64,000 bases of DNA from Akkermansiaceae bacterium (GTDB lineage Bacteria; Verrucomicrobiota; Verrucomicrobiia; Verrucomicrobiales; Akkermansiaceae). Positions 26,601 to 35,780 of the stretch are shown one piece after another (position 1 is the first letter of the stretch; every line of letters begins with the position of its first letter). The position numbers were made by a program, and so were the translations under genes. The stretch is from assembly GCA_903919975.1 (NCBI GenBank), contig CAIXKE010000080.1, positions 1 through 64,000 on the forward strand, written 5' to 3'. The notes under the pieces were generated by a model. That model was given only the letters and a program-made list of their open reading frames with translations, had not been told where the DNA came from and did no database searches.

Positions 26601-26741
26601 CTCCATGAAGCCACGCCGAAGGAGGTAGCTTTAGGCCTTCCTCAACGCAAACCCCAGGCCGAGGACACGCCCGGCCGCAACGCGCCCTGCACCTGTGGCT
26701 CGAAAAGAAAATTCAAACAATGCTGCGGCCGCATGACTTGA
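23691..26741 (+). CDS. secA: Preprotein translocase ATPase SecA
   Basis: SecA is the motor that pushes unfolded preproteins through SecYEG. The 1,016-residue protein has Walker A MQTGEGKTLVATLP, the DEVDSILIDDARTPLIISG block of the DEAD motor, helicase motif AGRGTDIKLGAG, RQLRGRCSRQGDPG, and a C-terminal zinc tail (CTCGSKRKFKQCC) that binds SecB or lipids. The start is MIQWLFPKIIGG (23691). An open frame extends 88 codons upstream, but that stretch has no SecA similarity and contains the leader. The length above about 900 is usual for PVC bacteria, with insertions around 350-470. Confidence 0.95.
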   Translation: MIQWLFPKIIGGKNEREVNRIRPTVARINEIEGALQREPVEKLHELTASWRHDLARYHALDAPPVAVIERMNEADLRATAAAIDARLTVLRKEFPSLPREVAATAASIESAKAAFHQIEGAFAKSRARYLEKILPEAYAVVKNAARRLCGSEILVNGHPMEWEMIHFDVQLIGGIALHRGMIAEMQTGEGKTLVATLPVYLNALTGLGVHLVTVNDYLAKRDSDWMGELFRHLGLTVGCIQNQMPPTERRESYACDITYGTNSEFGFDYLRDNGTATTRDEQVQRGHYLAIIDEVDSILIDDARTPLIISGASTRDSHQFDAYKPLVSQLVKRQTELCNAFAAEAKRLLQTGDTTAAGLTLYKLKLGQPRNRLMLRFMEEPEMRRLLEKTELSFQQGAFQKDIHKLKEELYFIIDEKANDADLMEKGRRSLAPNDPDSFTLPDMDALLTAIESDRDLTHDQKANAKRDIHHHMDAQAGKIHGISQLLKAYCLYERDVHYVVRDDQVTIIDESTGREMSGRRWSDGLHQAVEAKENVSIEKETQTYATITIQNYFRLYEKIAGMTGTAETEAAEFHDIYQLDVLPIPTNTSNIRIDENDQVFKTRREKFNAVISKIESAHAKGQPVLVGTASVESSETLSRMLKRAKIPHTVLNAKFHEQEAEIVALAGQRGAVTVSTNMAGRGTDIKLGAGVAELGGLFVIGTERHPSRRVDRQLRGRCSRQGDPGRSQFFISLEDDLMRNHASPDRMAAMIEQSGQVNGKLVESAQRQVEQRDYKTRKRVLDFDDVMNLQREIVYGYRNEVLTTEVAGKLVHDLIREIIPARVSQYLAGCDPYHPDYHELIHEFRTTLPISITAEEISDMREVAIIEILVKDVRKKYGNRTGDLPMEMLDQGERRMILAAIDRQWQQHLDAMDELRDGVYLRAQGQKDPLVEYKNEAYDLFVTLMDAIKREALQNLFRSADSLRAFLAQLHEATPKEVALGLPQRKPQAEDTPGRNAPCTCGSKRKFKQCCGRMT

Positions 26742-27192
26742 TTGCACGTTTTTGGGCATGCAGAAGATGTAGCCTTCATCGGTGTCGGCGTTGACCATAG
26801 GCGGCACGGAAGTGGTGGTCCGCTTCATGTGCGGCGCGTAGTGCGCCGCCTGCCTGGCAAGCGGCTCCAGCCCCTCGAGGTTTTCCTGCCGGCGGTTTCG
26901 TTTCATGCGGGAGTGCTCACCCAAGGGTATGAACCTAGAATCCGCTCTCCAACTGCGGATTCTAGGTTCAATATACAGACACGTGCGTCTCTGGGGGGGG
27001 CGCAGCCTTGCGTGTTGGTTCGGGTTTTACTGATACGACTTTTTCCAATACGTTGGTCACCAGATATTACCCGCTTGCACCTATCGGGAAATTTACCGAA
27101 CTACGGCTTTGCTTACTAAGACCAAACTATTTGTAAGTCATTGGTAGTAAGAAAAACCACGCTCTACGCCCGGACTCCTATCCTTCGTGATA
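26742..27192. other. Intergenic stretch downstream of secA with remnants
   Basis: No complete gene was found. On the minus strand an ATG at 26906 opens MKRNRRQENLEGLEPLARQ and YIFCMPKNVQ before running into antisense of secA; it may be a piece of an inserted element but is not recognised. A perfect inverted repeat lies at 26,931-26,969 and a run of nine G at 26,993-27,001. Bases 27,010-27,190 are relatively AT-rich and non-coding in all frames. Confidence 0.4.
26931..26969. repeat. Perfect 15-bp inverted repeat
   Basis: GAACCTAGAATCCGC (26931-26945) and its exact reverse complement (26955-26969) flank a nine-base loop. No T-run follows on either strand. The size and perfection fit a transposon-related or REP-like palindrome, or an unusual terminator about 190 bases after secA. 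Confidence 0.7.
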
Positions 27193-27480
27193 CTAGGGTT
27201 CAGGGTGTCCTTCCTGTGTCACCGGATACAGCTTGAACTTCCAGACCAAGCCTTCCGACTCGGACTCGAACGACGGACCCCAGATCACGCGCCACCCAGC
27301 TTCCCGGCAGGCCGGGTCGAGGATGACACCGTCCAGCTCGTGGTCAGGCCGGTAATCGGAGTAGCCTTAGATCCGGAACGGGGACTCCTCATCCCGAAGC
27401 TTGATCTTGATGAGCGGCAGTTTCGAAGCGTCCCGTCTGACCGCCCCAAGCGGTGGGAACCCGGACCTGCCGGAAAAATG
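27193..27480 (-). pseudogene. Remnant of an unknown protein gene, C-terminal part with in-frame stop
   Basis: Reading the minus strand up to TAG 27193-27195 gives a protein-like sequence: IKLRDEESPFRI, then a TAA, then GYSDYRPDHELDGVILDPAC and SEGLVWKFKLYPVTQEGHPE. The composition and the conserved-looking D/P/W content are those of a real protein, while no start or upstream part is present. I do not recognise the family. It lies just upstream of the tRNA-Lys 3' end. Confidence 0.45.
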
Positions 27481-27547
27481 CCGGAAGAGGTTTTTCGAAG
27501 CCTAACAAAAAAATGTTTTCGTCTCCATGTATGGTTTGTGAGAAAAG

Positions 27548-27623
<76 letters not shown>

Positions 27624-27754
27624 GTTGCTTGGCGTGAAGACCGAAATGGATCGGTTTGCACGGGCGACAGGAGGAGAATTTACCGGACCGGGCGTGAGGG
27701 CAATCTGAAAATGTCTGTGGGTGGTGATTTCTGCGGTTTGCTGGGGGGCTGCGG

Positions 27755-29200
27755 TCACAATCCCGCCGGGAACGATTCGGGGGCCTCGTCGGGTTGCCAA
27801 GCGGATGTGCGTTCAAGGGGTTCCACTGCGCGGGTTAGATCGTGGTGAATCACGGCATCGAATTGGTTGGCGAGATTGGCTTCGAAGTAATGGCTTTGGC
27901 GCTCGCTTTCGGGCACATAAACGACGCCGATCGCCCGCTCCAGATGTGGTTTCTGCATGACCTCGACAGCGGAGTCGCTGCCGGTGAAGTCGAGCCAGAA
28001 ATCCGGGATGCCGACCTGATGGAAGAGTTTTTCATAACTGCCCTCAAGTCCGGGCACGACCAGTTTGCGTTCGGCCGGCAGGTGCCAACCGGAGGCGGCG
28101 GTGACGGTTCCGGTGTAGGTGGTGAATCCGATCAGTCGGCACTGGCCGGGGAATGCCTGGCGTGCCAACTGGCCGATGTTCAACTCACCGCGCCATGACA
28201 TTTCCGTCGCCCGCGCGTCGCCGATATGGGAATTGTGCGCCCATACGATCATCTTTGCGCTGCCATTTTGCGTTTGAAGATGGGCGATGAGTTTCACGAG
28301 CATTTCCATCATGTGCTCGTCACGAAGGTTCCATGAGGAGACGTAGGAACGATACATTTTCCGGTAGTAATTCTCGGCATTTTTAACGAGAAGCGCGTTC
28401 TGCTCGGCAAAGAAATACTCATCTGCGGCGGATGCTCCATCGAGGGTGAGGTATTCGACTTCTTTGGCGCGGAGGTTGACGAGTTGTTGGATGACTTCAT
28501 CGCGGCAAGTTTTTCCCTGGCCGGAACTGGCGAGTAAGCCGTAGTTCTGTGGATCGTGGCCGTAACGGTCGATGCAACCGTAGAGAGACCGCGCTTTTGC
28601 CGCTTCCGCGGGGTCTCTGGACTGGAGGTAGGCAATGACCTCGTTCATGGACTTGTGGAGGCTGTAAAGATCCAAGCCATAGAAGCCGACCTGATGATCG
28701 GAGGAATAAACGTGTTCATTGTGATCTTTCAGCCAGCCAATGAAATCCAGCACGTCGGCGTTGCGCCACATCCATGAGGGAAATCGCTCAAAACCGGCGA
28801 GGGCATCCACTGCATCGTGGTCGGTGGATTCGCCACGGACGAAACGATTGACGCGATAAGCATCCGGCCAATCGGCTTCGACGGCCAAGGCGTTGAAGTC
28901 TTTTTCGAGGATCAGGCGTTTGGTGAGTTGCGCGCGCAGATCGTAGAATTCGTGAGTGCCGTGGGAGGATTCGCCGAGCAGCACGACGCTGGCATTGCCG
29001 ATCATTTCGAGCAAACCATCGAGATCGGGGGAGGTTCCGGTGAGTGGCCGGGCGTGTTGACGGATTTTCTCAAGCTCGCTTTTATGCGGCATAAAGACCG
29101 GTTTTGCTTCCTCCAGCGTCTGGATCTGGCGGGAAGAAGGGGGCTGCCGATGGTCAACATCCGCTAGCCGGGCTGATTCTTGAATGGGGGAGGAATTCAT
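27755..29200 (-). CDS. Erythromycin-esterase family protein
   Basis: The 481-residue protein belongs to the EreA/EreB-like superfamily, whose metal-independent His/Glu site hydrolyses esters; most members outside resistance plasmids have unknown substrates. Motifs are VVLLGESSHGTHEFYDLRAQ, ALAVEADWPDAYRVNRFVRG, a central helical region (YRKMYRSYVSSWNLRD) and IVWAHNSHIGDARATEM. The start at 29200 (MNSSPIQESAR) is uncertain: MPHKSELEKIRQ at 29092 is equally good, and the frame is open further upstream to 29533 with unconvincing sequence. Nothing nearby suggests antibiotic resistance. Confidence 0.8.
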   Translation of the reverse strand: MNSSPIQESARLADVDHRQPPSSRQIQTLEEAKPVFMPHKSELEKIRQHARPLTGTSPDLDGLLEMIGNASVVLLGESSHGTHEFYDLRAQLTKRLILEKDFNALAVEADWPDAYRVNRFVRGESTDHDAVDALAGFERFPSWMWRNADVLDFIGWLKDHNEHVYSSDHQVGFYGLDLYSLHKSMNEVIAYLQSRDPAEAAKARSLYGCIDRYGHDPQNYGLLASSGQGKTCRDEVIQQLVNLRAKEVEYLTLDGASAADEYFFAEQNALLVKNAENYYRKMYRSYVSSWNLRDEHMMEMLVKLIAHLQTQNGSAKMIVWAHNSHIGDARATEMSWRGELNIGQLARQAFPGQCRLIGFTTYTGTVTAASGWHLPAERKLVVPGLEGSYEKLFHQVGIPDFWLDFTGSDSAVEVMQKPHLERAIGVVYVPESERQSHYFEANLANQFDAVIHHDLTRAVEPLERTSAWQPDEAPESFPAGL

Positions 29201-29548
29201 GGTTTCAGGTCGGATGAGAGGACCGGGGAAGTCCTCGCGGGGTATGTTTCCGGATGGATGTCCGGGTGGGACGTGAAAGCCTATATTGCCATTTGTAAGA
29301 TGCCGCCATGTGCGCCAAAGGCAAATTGAAAGATCGCTGAAGCCAGACTGATGGGGCTCTCGCGGCGGGCTCCGCGCCGATTCGGGATTGAATCCGGGAG
29401 CCGTTCCGCTTAGGTTCCCCGTATGTGCGGATTCGGACGGCTTTTGGGCCTTGCTGCCGAGCGCTCGAATCCACTCATCATCAGCGACGCGGCCATCTGC
29501 GCTGTGCAAACTTTTCCGCTGCGCGGTTAACATCTAACTTCAATCATC

Positions 29549-30025
29549 ATGGAACCCGAAACTGAATTGGAAACCGACACTCTCGTCGATCACAGCGCGC
29601 CCGTACGCCAATTTTCCGTCATGCTGCCAAACCGGGTCGGCGCGCTCGCGGCGTTGGTGAAAATGCTGCGGGCTTCATCGATTGAAGTCATCGGGCTCAG
29701 CGTGCAGGACTCGCGCGATGCGACAGTCGCCCGCCTGGTCGTTTCCGATCCCGATACCACCGAGCAGATCTTCATGGAAAAAGGCATTCCGCACACCTCC
29801 TGCGAGCTCATTGTTGTGGCTCTGCGTGAGGCTGGCCCCGGCCTGCTGCAATGCCTCGATACCTTGATGATCGCGGAAACCAACATCGACTTTGCGTATG
29901 CCTTACTTCCCAACCCGAACGGGCAATCGATGCTGGCAATGCACGTGGAAGACTATGAATTCGCCGTCGCCATCCTACACCAAAGCGGATTCCGCTTGAT
30001 GTATCAGGACGACCTCAGTCGTTGA
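29549..30025 (+). CDS. Tandem ACT-domain protein
   Basis: The 158-residue protein consists of two ACT domains. The first (about 20-85) contains FSVMLPNRVGALAALVKMLR, the classic ligand-binding turn with Asn/Gly, and the second (about 88-155) contains TNIDFAYALLPNPNGQSMLA. Free-standing double-ACT proteins bind amino acids and regulate partner enzymes. The ligand is not evident. It stands alone, divergent from the esterase gene and convergent with the helicase gene (8-base gap). Confidence 0.8.
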   Translation: MEPETELETDTLVDHSAPVRQFSVMLPNRVGALAALVKMLRASSIEVIGLSVQDSRDATVARLVVSDPDTTEQIFMEKGIPHTSCELIVVALREAGPGLLQCLDTLMIAETNIDFAYALLPNPNGQSMLAMHVEDYEFAVAILHQSGFRLMYQDDLSR

Positions 30026-30033
30026 TTCTCGGA

Positions 30034-31335
30034 TTATTTCGGGCGCCGATGGTTGGTGGATTTTTTCGGCGGCCGAGGAGCGGGTGTGGATTTGGGGTTG
30101 GGGCTTGGTTTGGTGGATTTTTTCGCATCCATTTCGCGGGTGCGTTTCCGCCAATCGCGGCGCGGTGGGGTGACGCCGGGGATGTATGGAGGGATGGGAG
30201 CGTTGTAGTTGAAGCCTTTGAGGCGCTTGCGCTGGAGGCGTTGGATGATGGTGAGCTCGAGGATGCCTAGCAGGTTTAAGTCTTCTTCGGGCACAAAGCT
30301 GATCGCTTCGCCCTGAGCTTCCGCCCGGCCGGTGCGGCCGATGCGATGGATGTAATCCTCGGGATTGACGGGAAAATCATAGTTGATGACATGCGAGACG
30401 CCATCGATGTCGATGCCGCGTGCCACGATGTCGGTGGCGACGAGGACTTGGGCTTTTCCATCTTTGAAATCCTGAAGTGCTTGGAGACGTTGTTCTTGTG
30501 AGCGGCTCGAGTGGAGCTTGGCGACTTTGACTTGGGCTGCTTTGAGGAATTCCGTTAGGCGGTTCGCGCCATCTTTCATGCGGGCGAAGACGAGGACTTT
30601 TTTAAAGTCGGGTTGTTTGAGCAATTCCAGCAAGAGCGCGCTTTTCAAATGGGCGGGCACTTCGTAAACGCACTGGGCGACGGTGTCCGCCGGGTTAGAG
30701 CGTTTGCCGATTTGGACCATTTTCGGTTGGTATTGGAACCGTCGGGCGAGCGACTCGACTTCTTTGGGAAAGGTCGCGGAAAGCATCAGGGTTTGCCGGC
30801 GTTTTGGCAGGATCGCGGCGATTTTCTCGATGTCTGGAAGGAAACCCATGTGAAGCATGCGATCCGCTTCATCGAGCACGAGCATTTCCAACGCGCTGAA
30901 ATCGATTTGCTGGCGGCCGATGAGATCGAGCAAACGTCCGGGCGTGGCGACGATGATATGGACGCCTTTGCGCAGCACTTTGATTTGCGCGTCTTCCTCA
31001 ACGCCGCCGAAGATGGCGGCGACGCGGATCGGGAGGCTTTTCCCGTAGGTCCGAATATTTTCCATGATCTGCACGGCGAGTTCGCGGGTGGGCGCGAGAA
31101 TCAGCACTTTCATGCGGCGCGTTTGGTCCGGGCGATGCGCCAACATGAGACGGTGAAGGATCGGCAACACAAAGGCTGCGGTCTTGCCGGTGCCGGTCTG
31201 GGCGATGGCGATTAGGTCGTGCCCTTGCAGCACTTTGGGGATGGCGGCCGCCTGCACGGGTGTCGGGCGGGTGTAACCTGCTTTGTGAATGGCTCCGAGG
31301 ATCCCTGGATCAAGTCCGAATTTGCTGAACGGCAT
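30034..31335 (-). CDS. DEAD-box ATP-dependent RNA helicase, RhlE type
   Basis: The 433-residue protein has the full motif set: Q motif around YTRPTPVQAAAIP, Walker A AQTGTGKT, PTRELAVQ, LDEADRMLHMGF, SATFP, and HRIGRTGRAEAQGEAISF. A basic, Pro/Lys-rich tail (about 380-433) probably aids RNA binding. The RhlE-like group acts in ribosome assembly and RNA decay. The start MPFSKFGLDPGILGA matches the family N-terminus. Confidence 0.92.
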   Translation of the reverse strand: MPFSKFGLDPGILGAIHKAGYTRPTPVQAAAIPKVLQGHDLIAIAQTGTGKTAAFVLPILHRLMLAHRPDQTRRMKVLILAPTRELAVQIMENIRTYGKSLPIRVAAIFGGVEEDAQIKVLRKGVHIIVATPGRLLDLIGRQQIDFSALEMLVLDEADRMLHMGFLPDIEKIAAILPKRRQTLMLSATFPKEVESLARRFQYQPKMVQIGKRSNPADTVAQCVYEVPAHLKSALLLELLKQPDFKKVLVFARMKDGANRLTEFLKAAQVKVAKLHSSRSQEQRLQALQDFKDGKAQVLVATDIVARGIDIDGVSHVINYDFPVNPEDYIHRIGRTGRAEAQGEAISFVPEEDLNLLGILELTIIQRLQRKRLKGFNYNAPIPPYIPGVTPPRRDWRKRTREMDAKKSTKPSPNPKSTPAPRPPKKSTNHRRPK

Positions 31336-31538
31336 GCGCAGATACTAGGCCGACCGGAGCGGCGGAGGCACGGATTAAAAATAAAGAGCGGACGGATTCC
31401 GTCCCTTGGGTGTTTATGACCGGGTCTTGCTTTTCAGCGGGGGTAGAACTCGCCGATGAGTTTGCGGCCGGTACAGCCCCTAAGCCCAAGAGGCAGGAAC
31501 CAATGAACCGGACTTCCGACAGAACTTCCGTCGCTATT

Positions 31539-32564
31539 TTACTCGGCAGGGGTGCCCTTGGGCTGTGTCGGCGTGATCGGGGTGTCCCAGCCGGCGAGGT
31601 CGGAGGGTTTGACCTTTTTCGCGTGGCCGCCGAAGGCGAAGGTGTTCGGCTGATAGGGGCCGACGAAGGAGATATTGAGGTCGGGCTTGATTTCCTTTTC
31701 CATGCCCGCAGCCCAGAGGATGCCGTTGATGAGGAGGCGGCGGTAATTGTCGTCCAGGATGTCCTCGGAGGCTCCTTGGGTGCTATGGAAAACGCGGTGC
31801 TTGCTGCCGTCCTTGGCGGCGTATTGGCGCGTCCAGGTCGAGGGCATCGGCGGCTTGGTCGTGTCCGGCTCGGCGGTGGGATCCATCGAAACGAGCGGCT
31901 GGGAATTGGTGAGCACGGTGAAGTCCGGGCCAGGCTTGCCGACGTAGGCGCCGGCGTGGCAGAAGAGAACCTCGCTCACTCCCGTTAGAATGACATTGCC
32001 GCGCTGATCCGGGAGGGTCTGGATGCGGGTTCCTTGCTTGTGATTGGCTCCGTAGTGGCCGACCCAGGTGTTGCCGAGAACTTGGTGGCCGAAGCCGTTT
32101 TCGTAGCCGGCGACCTTCGACTTGAAGTCGTATTTCGCGTATTTTGAGTTGGCCGGAATCTTGAAGGCGTGAGACGCGGTGCGCAGGCCAACGATCGGGC
32201 CGCCACGCTCGAGGTAGGCGTCCACGTGGGCCATTTGCTCGTCGGGCAGATTGAGAAAGCGGGTGAAAATGACGAACAGGTCCGCCTTGTCGAGAGCTTC
32301 GAGTCCGGAAACCTTCGACGAGCCGGCCTCGATGAAGCCGTCCTTGTCCACCCCGAAGACCACAGTGCATTTGAAGCCATGATGCTTGGCAAGGATGCGC
32401 GCAAGGGCGGGGCAGGTTTCCTCACAGCGGTATTCATGGTCGCTGGCAAGGAAGACGATGTGTTTGCCCAATCCGGGGCCAGCATCGCCCTGATAGACAA
32501 TGGAGGAGGCCTGGATAGGTGCGGCGGCGAATACGGAGGCGGCGAGCATGCGGAGAGCTTTCAT
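31539..32564 (-). CDS. Secreted ThuA-domain protein
   Basis: The 341-residue protein has a signal peptide (MKALRMLAASVFAAAPIQAS) and a ThuA-like glutamine-amidotransferase fold: HIVFLASDHEYRCEETCPAL, FVIFTRFLNLPDEQMAHVDA and YLERGGPIVGLRTASHAFK. ThuA proteins take part in sugar metabolism (trehalose utilisation), and in Planctomycetes and Verrucomicrobia they commonly accompany secreted dehydrogenase/cytochrome c proteins. That is the arrangement here: the gene follows the 984-residue protein by 20 bases on the same strand. The enzymatic reaction is not established. Confidence 0.85.
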   Translation of the reverse strand: MKALRMLAASVFAAAPIQASSIVYQGDAGPGLGKHIVFLASDHEYRCEETCPALARILAKHHGFKCTVVFGVDKDGFIEAGSSKVSGLEALDKADLFVIFTRFLNLPDEQMAHVDAYLERGGPIVGLRTASHAFKIPANSKYAKYDFKSKVAGYENGFGHQVLGNTWVGHYGANHKQGTRIQTLPDQRGNVILTGVSEVLFCHAGAYVGKPGPDFTVLTNSQPLVSMDPTAEPDTTKPPMPSTWTRQYAAKDGSKHRVFHSTQGASEDILDDNYRRLLINGILWAAGMEKEIKPDLNISFVGPYQPNTFAFGGHAKKVKPSDLAGWDTPITPTQPKGTPAE

Positions 32565-32584
32565 GGTGGTTTTTTTGGGATGAG

Positions 32585-35539
32585 TTATTCCAGCGGGTGC
32601 TCTTTGAGCAGTTCCTCGGGTTTCCAGAAGATCGAGCGATCCTTGGTGGCGGCGCGGACTTTTTTCACCGTCTCCGGGAGGACCGGGGCGGCTTTGTTGC
32701 CCCAGGAATTTCTAACGTAGGTCAGAACTGCCGCCATCTCGGCGTCGCCTAACAGCGACTCGAACGCTGTCATCGGCGGCACGCCTTTTTCGGGGTCGTA
32801 AACCTTGCCGTTCACCTCGATCTTGCCATGGAGGCCATGGAGGGCGATTTTGATGAGGCGCTCCTCGCTGCCGGTGACCCACGGGCTGTCGGCCAGCGGC
32901 GGAAAGGCAGGGTTCAGGCCTTTGCCGTCGGGCTGGTGGCAGGTCGCGCAGTGGGCTTCCCGATGGTAAACTTGGCCGCCGGTTCTGTAAGCCTTGGCGG
33001 CTTCACCTGATAGATGTTTGGGCGCCTTGATCTTGATCTTCTCTTCGGTGTCCGCGATCTGGGTCTGCGTCGTTCCCTTCGTCGTCGGGTCGGCCGGGCC
33101 CCAGAATTGTTTTACCGTGGCGGCGGCGATCCTGGCATGCGGTTCGGGCGATTCCAGCAAGGCGGTGAGCAAGGCTTGGTCGCGCACGTTGTGCCGCTGG
33201 AACCACCACAGCGCTTCTAACAAACAATGGGCGTCTGCGGCTTTCTTGGGATCGAAAGGTTTCATCCATTCACGCAGTGCGGTCTGGACTTCGTCCGGGT
33301 TGCGCTCGTCCAGTTCGGTCCGGGCCCGTTCGCGCACGCCATCGACCGGGTGTTTGAGCACCTCGAGCAACGCGGCGATCGGTTGGCCGTCGATGGCGAC
33401 CGCAGCCTGAAGCGGGCGGTCTTTGTGGATCATCCGATAGATCCGGCCGTGCTTCTTGTCGCGCTGGGGGTCGCGGATGTTGTGCTGCATGTGGCCGATG
33501 ATGACATTTTGCCAATCGGCGACGTAGAGTGCGCCGTCGGATCCGAATTCTGCGTCGGCAGGGCGAAAGTTCTTGTCGTCGCTGCGGAAGAAATCGGGGG
33601 TGGGCTCGCCCCAGACTTCGCCCTGTTTGAATGTCTGTTTGCCGGTGGTGTGGCCATCCCGCTTGAGGTCGTAGCGTTTGAGCCCGAGGTATCCGATCGC
33701 ATTGCAGATCAGGAATTGCTGTTGGAGTTCATCGGGAAAGTTCGTGCTGGAGATGATGGCGTTGGCGGGCACCGGTCTCACCTCCTTGTTCAGCAAGGGA
33801 AACATCTTGAAGCCGTTTCCATCGGGTCGCACCTGATAGGCCCGGCCACCGGTGCCGTCGGTGGCAAAGAGGTAGCCCCATCGGTCGAAAGTGGTGCCGT
33901 GGGGATTGGGGCTGTTCCCCGCGATGAACGAGATGGTGTGGCGCAGCGGATCGAAGCGATACATGCCGGATGCGGTCGAGGCCAGCGAGGGTCCCCATGG
34001 ATGCTCGTAGTTGTGCTGGAGGAAAATACCGCTCTGCCAGTATAGGCCGCCGTCGGGGCCGATGATGAAATTGTTCGCCGCGTGGTGGGTATCGGCCGAT
34101 CCGGTGGCTTGGAGCAGCACGATGCGGAGGTCCGCCTTGTCGTCGCCATCGGTGTCCTTGAGGAAAAGGATATCGGGCTGGGAAGCCACAATCACGCCGC
34201 CGCCCCAGAAGGCGAAGCCTAGAGGATTGTGGACCTTGGCGAACTCGATCGCCTTGTCCGCGACGCCGTCACGATTCTCGTCGGGCAGGATGAGCAGGCT
34301 GTCGGTCATTTCCTTGAGCGGTTCCCATTTCGGATAGGTGCTCCAGCAGGCGGCCCATAGGCGGCCCTTGGTATCGACCTGCATCTGCACCGGGTTGGCC
34401 AGCGCGGGGAACATCGCCTCGTCGGCGAAGAGGTTGACCGCAAAGCCCTCGGGCACGTGGATTTTGGCGAGGCTCTCTTTGCCGCACAAATAGGATGAGT
34501 CTCCCTCTTTCGCTGCACTGGAACTCTTGCTTCCACCGCCGACGTTTGAGACCACTTCGAGCGGTTTGGGGACGTTCGAATCATCCACCTTGAGGTTCCG
34601 TCCCTGGGCCACGGCATGGATTTTCGCGTCGCGGTTGACGGTCATCACGTCGAGCATTGACAGTTCGTGGACGAGCACTGCCTGGTTCGTCTGGCCGGCG
34701 ACAAAGCGGAGCCCGGCACGGCTGCCCCAGATGTCGTTTTCGTCGGTGGCGCGGTAGCGGTTGTGCCAGTGCCAGTCTTTGTCGAGGACGGCTTGGCGAA
34801 GCAGCTCCATGGCGGGCGATGAGGCAACGGATTTGCCGGTGATGGCCGCGGCGATCACTTCGCCGAGCTGGCGGTTGCCCTCGGGCAGCGGGTGCACGCC
34901 GTTGAGGGTGAGCGGCGTTTTTGCCTTCGCATAGAGGGCTTGTGAGGAGGTGAAGAGATCGACGAACGCGGTGCCCTTTTCGGCTGCGACCTGCTTGATG
35001 GCGTTGGTGTAAAGGGCGAGGTTGGCGTTGTTTGCCTTGCCGTCGGGCAAGAGCGGGTCGCCAAGGTTCTCGTGGGAGATGGGCGAGAATAGGATGATTC
35101 GCGGGGGCGATTCGCCGTTGAACTTCGCGCTGCGGTATTTATCCACCATGGCGCTCAGGTCGTTCTTGAACTGCACGAGCTTCGCCTCGCCACCGTATGA
35201 CTCGTTATAGCCGAAAAAGACGAAGATGGCGTCCGCCTTGCATTGGGCCACGTAATCCTCGGGTGAGGGCACTCCCTTGCTGCGGGGGCGGGAGGTTACC
35301 GTGTCGCCAGCGACCGCGAGGTTGCGGAATGAGAGGTTTTTGCCCGCCATCTGGCTTTGAATCAGCGCCTCCATCCAGCCGTCATGCTGCATGCGGTCCG
35401 CCAGACCGTTGCCGATGAGACACACCACATCGTCCTTCTGGAGAGGCAATTGTGCCGAGGCGGTGAGTGGTGTCGCAAGGGCAAGCACAAGACCCATTCG
35501 ACGGAAATTATGCAGGCACAAGCGGGGGCGGCAATTCAT
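32585..35539 (-). CDS. SGNH hydrolase / PVC-type propeller dehydrogenase / cytochrome c fusion
   Basis: The 984-residue secreted protein opens with a signal peptide (about 1-29, ending LTASAQ). An SGNH/GDSL-like domain (about 35-240) has the degenerate first block CLIGNGLADRM and GYNESYGG. A beta-propeller of the membrane-bound PVC dehydrogenase type (about 365-720) contains IHVPEGFAVNLFADEAMFPA and FKMFPLLNKEVRPVPANAII. A HEAT-like helical segment (about 730-840) follows, then a C-terminal cytochrome c with haem site CATCHQ (about 860) and PPMTAFESLLGDAEMAAVLT supplying the distal Met. It is predicted to oxidise a sugar or alcohol in the periplasm and pass electrons to haem c; the substrate is unknown. 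It is probably co-transcribed with the ThuA gene. Confidence 0.85.
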   Translation of the reverse strand: MNCRPRLCLHNFRRMGLVLALATPLTASAQLPLQKDDVVCLIGNGLADRMQHDGWMEALIQSQMAGKNLSFRNLAVAGDTVTSRPRSKGVPSPEDYVAQCKADAIFVFFGYNESYGGEAKLVQFKNDLSAMVDKYRSAKFNGESPPRIILFSPISHENLGDPLLPDGKANNANLALYTNAIKQVAAEKGTAFVDLFTSSQALYAKAKTPLTLNGVHPLPEGNRQLGEVIAAAITGKSVASSPAMELLRQAVLDKDWHWHNRYRATDENDIWGSRAGLRFVAGQTNQAVLVHELSMLDVMTVNRDAKIHAVAQGRNLKVDDSNVPKPLEVVSNVGGGSKSSSAAKEGDSSYLCGKESLAKIHVPEGFAVNLFADEAMFPALANPVQMQVDTKGRLWAACWSTYPKWEPLKEMTDSLLILPDENRDGVADKAIEFAKVHNPLGFAFWGGGVIVASQPDILFLKDTDGDDKADLRIVLLQATGSADTHHAANNFIIGPDGGLYWQSGIFLQHNYEHPWGPSLASTASGMYRFDPLRHTISFIAGNSPNPHGTTFDRWGYLFATDGTGGRAYQVRPDGNGFKMFPLLNKEVRPVPANAIISSTNFPDELQQQFLICNAIGYLGLKRYDLKRDGHTTGKQTFKQGEVWGEPTPDFFRSDDKNFRPADAEFGSDGALYVADWQNVIIGHMQHNIRDPQRDKKHGRIYRMIHKDRPLQAAVAIDGQPIAALLEVLKHPVDGVRERARTELDERNPDEVQTALREWMKPFDPKKAADAHCLLEALWWFQRHNVRDQALLTALLESPEPHARIAAATVKQFWGPADPTTKGTTQTQIADTEEKIKIKAPKHLSGEAAKAYRTGGQVYHREAHCATCHQPDGKGLNPAFPPLADSPWVTGSEERLIKIALHGLHGKIEVNGKVYDPEKGVPPMTAFESLLGDAEMAAVLTYVRNSWGNKAAPVLPETVKKVRAATKDRSIFWKPEELLKEHPLE

Positions 35540-35579
35540 GGAGCAATGAAACGTGGATGAGTGGGTGGGTGTTACAAAA

Positions 35580-35613
35580 AAAGCAGGCTTTTCGATATAT
35601 TAAAACCTGCTTT
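35580..35613. promoter_or_regulatory. Hairpin in the leader of the dehydrogenase gene
   Basis: AAAGCAGG(C)TTTT and AAAACCTGCTTT form a 12-pair stem with one bulge and a nine-base loop, 41 bases upstream of the dehydrogenase start at 35539. It could be an operator-like palindrome or a terminator facing either way; the sequence does not decide. Confidence 0.35.
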
Positions 35614-35780
35614 GCGAAACCTCCGCTCGACCTTCACCACTAAAAGCAAATTTCCAGCTTCAATCGGGCGGATTATATAGCGCGGAAACCCGGCGGTGAA
35701 GATGCGAAAGAGTCGCTTGATTCACGTGCTTCACCATATCGGCGCTTGTTAACGAGCTCCGAACCGGATAGGTGCCGATC

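Noticed and set aside
27755-29200. Antibiotic resistance gene (erythromycin esterase)
   Set aside because: Only family membership is supported. Chromosomal members of this superfamily usually have other or unknown substrates, and no mobile context is seen.
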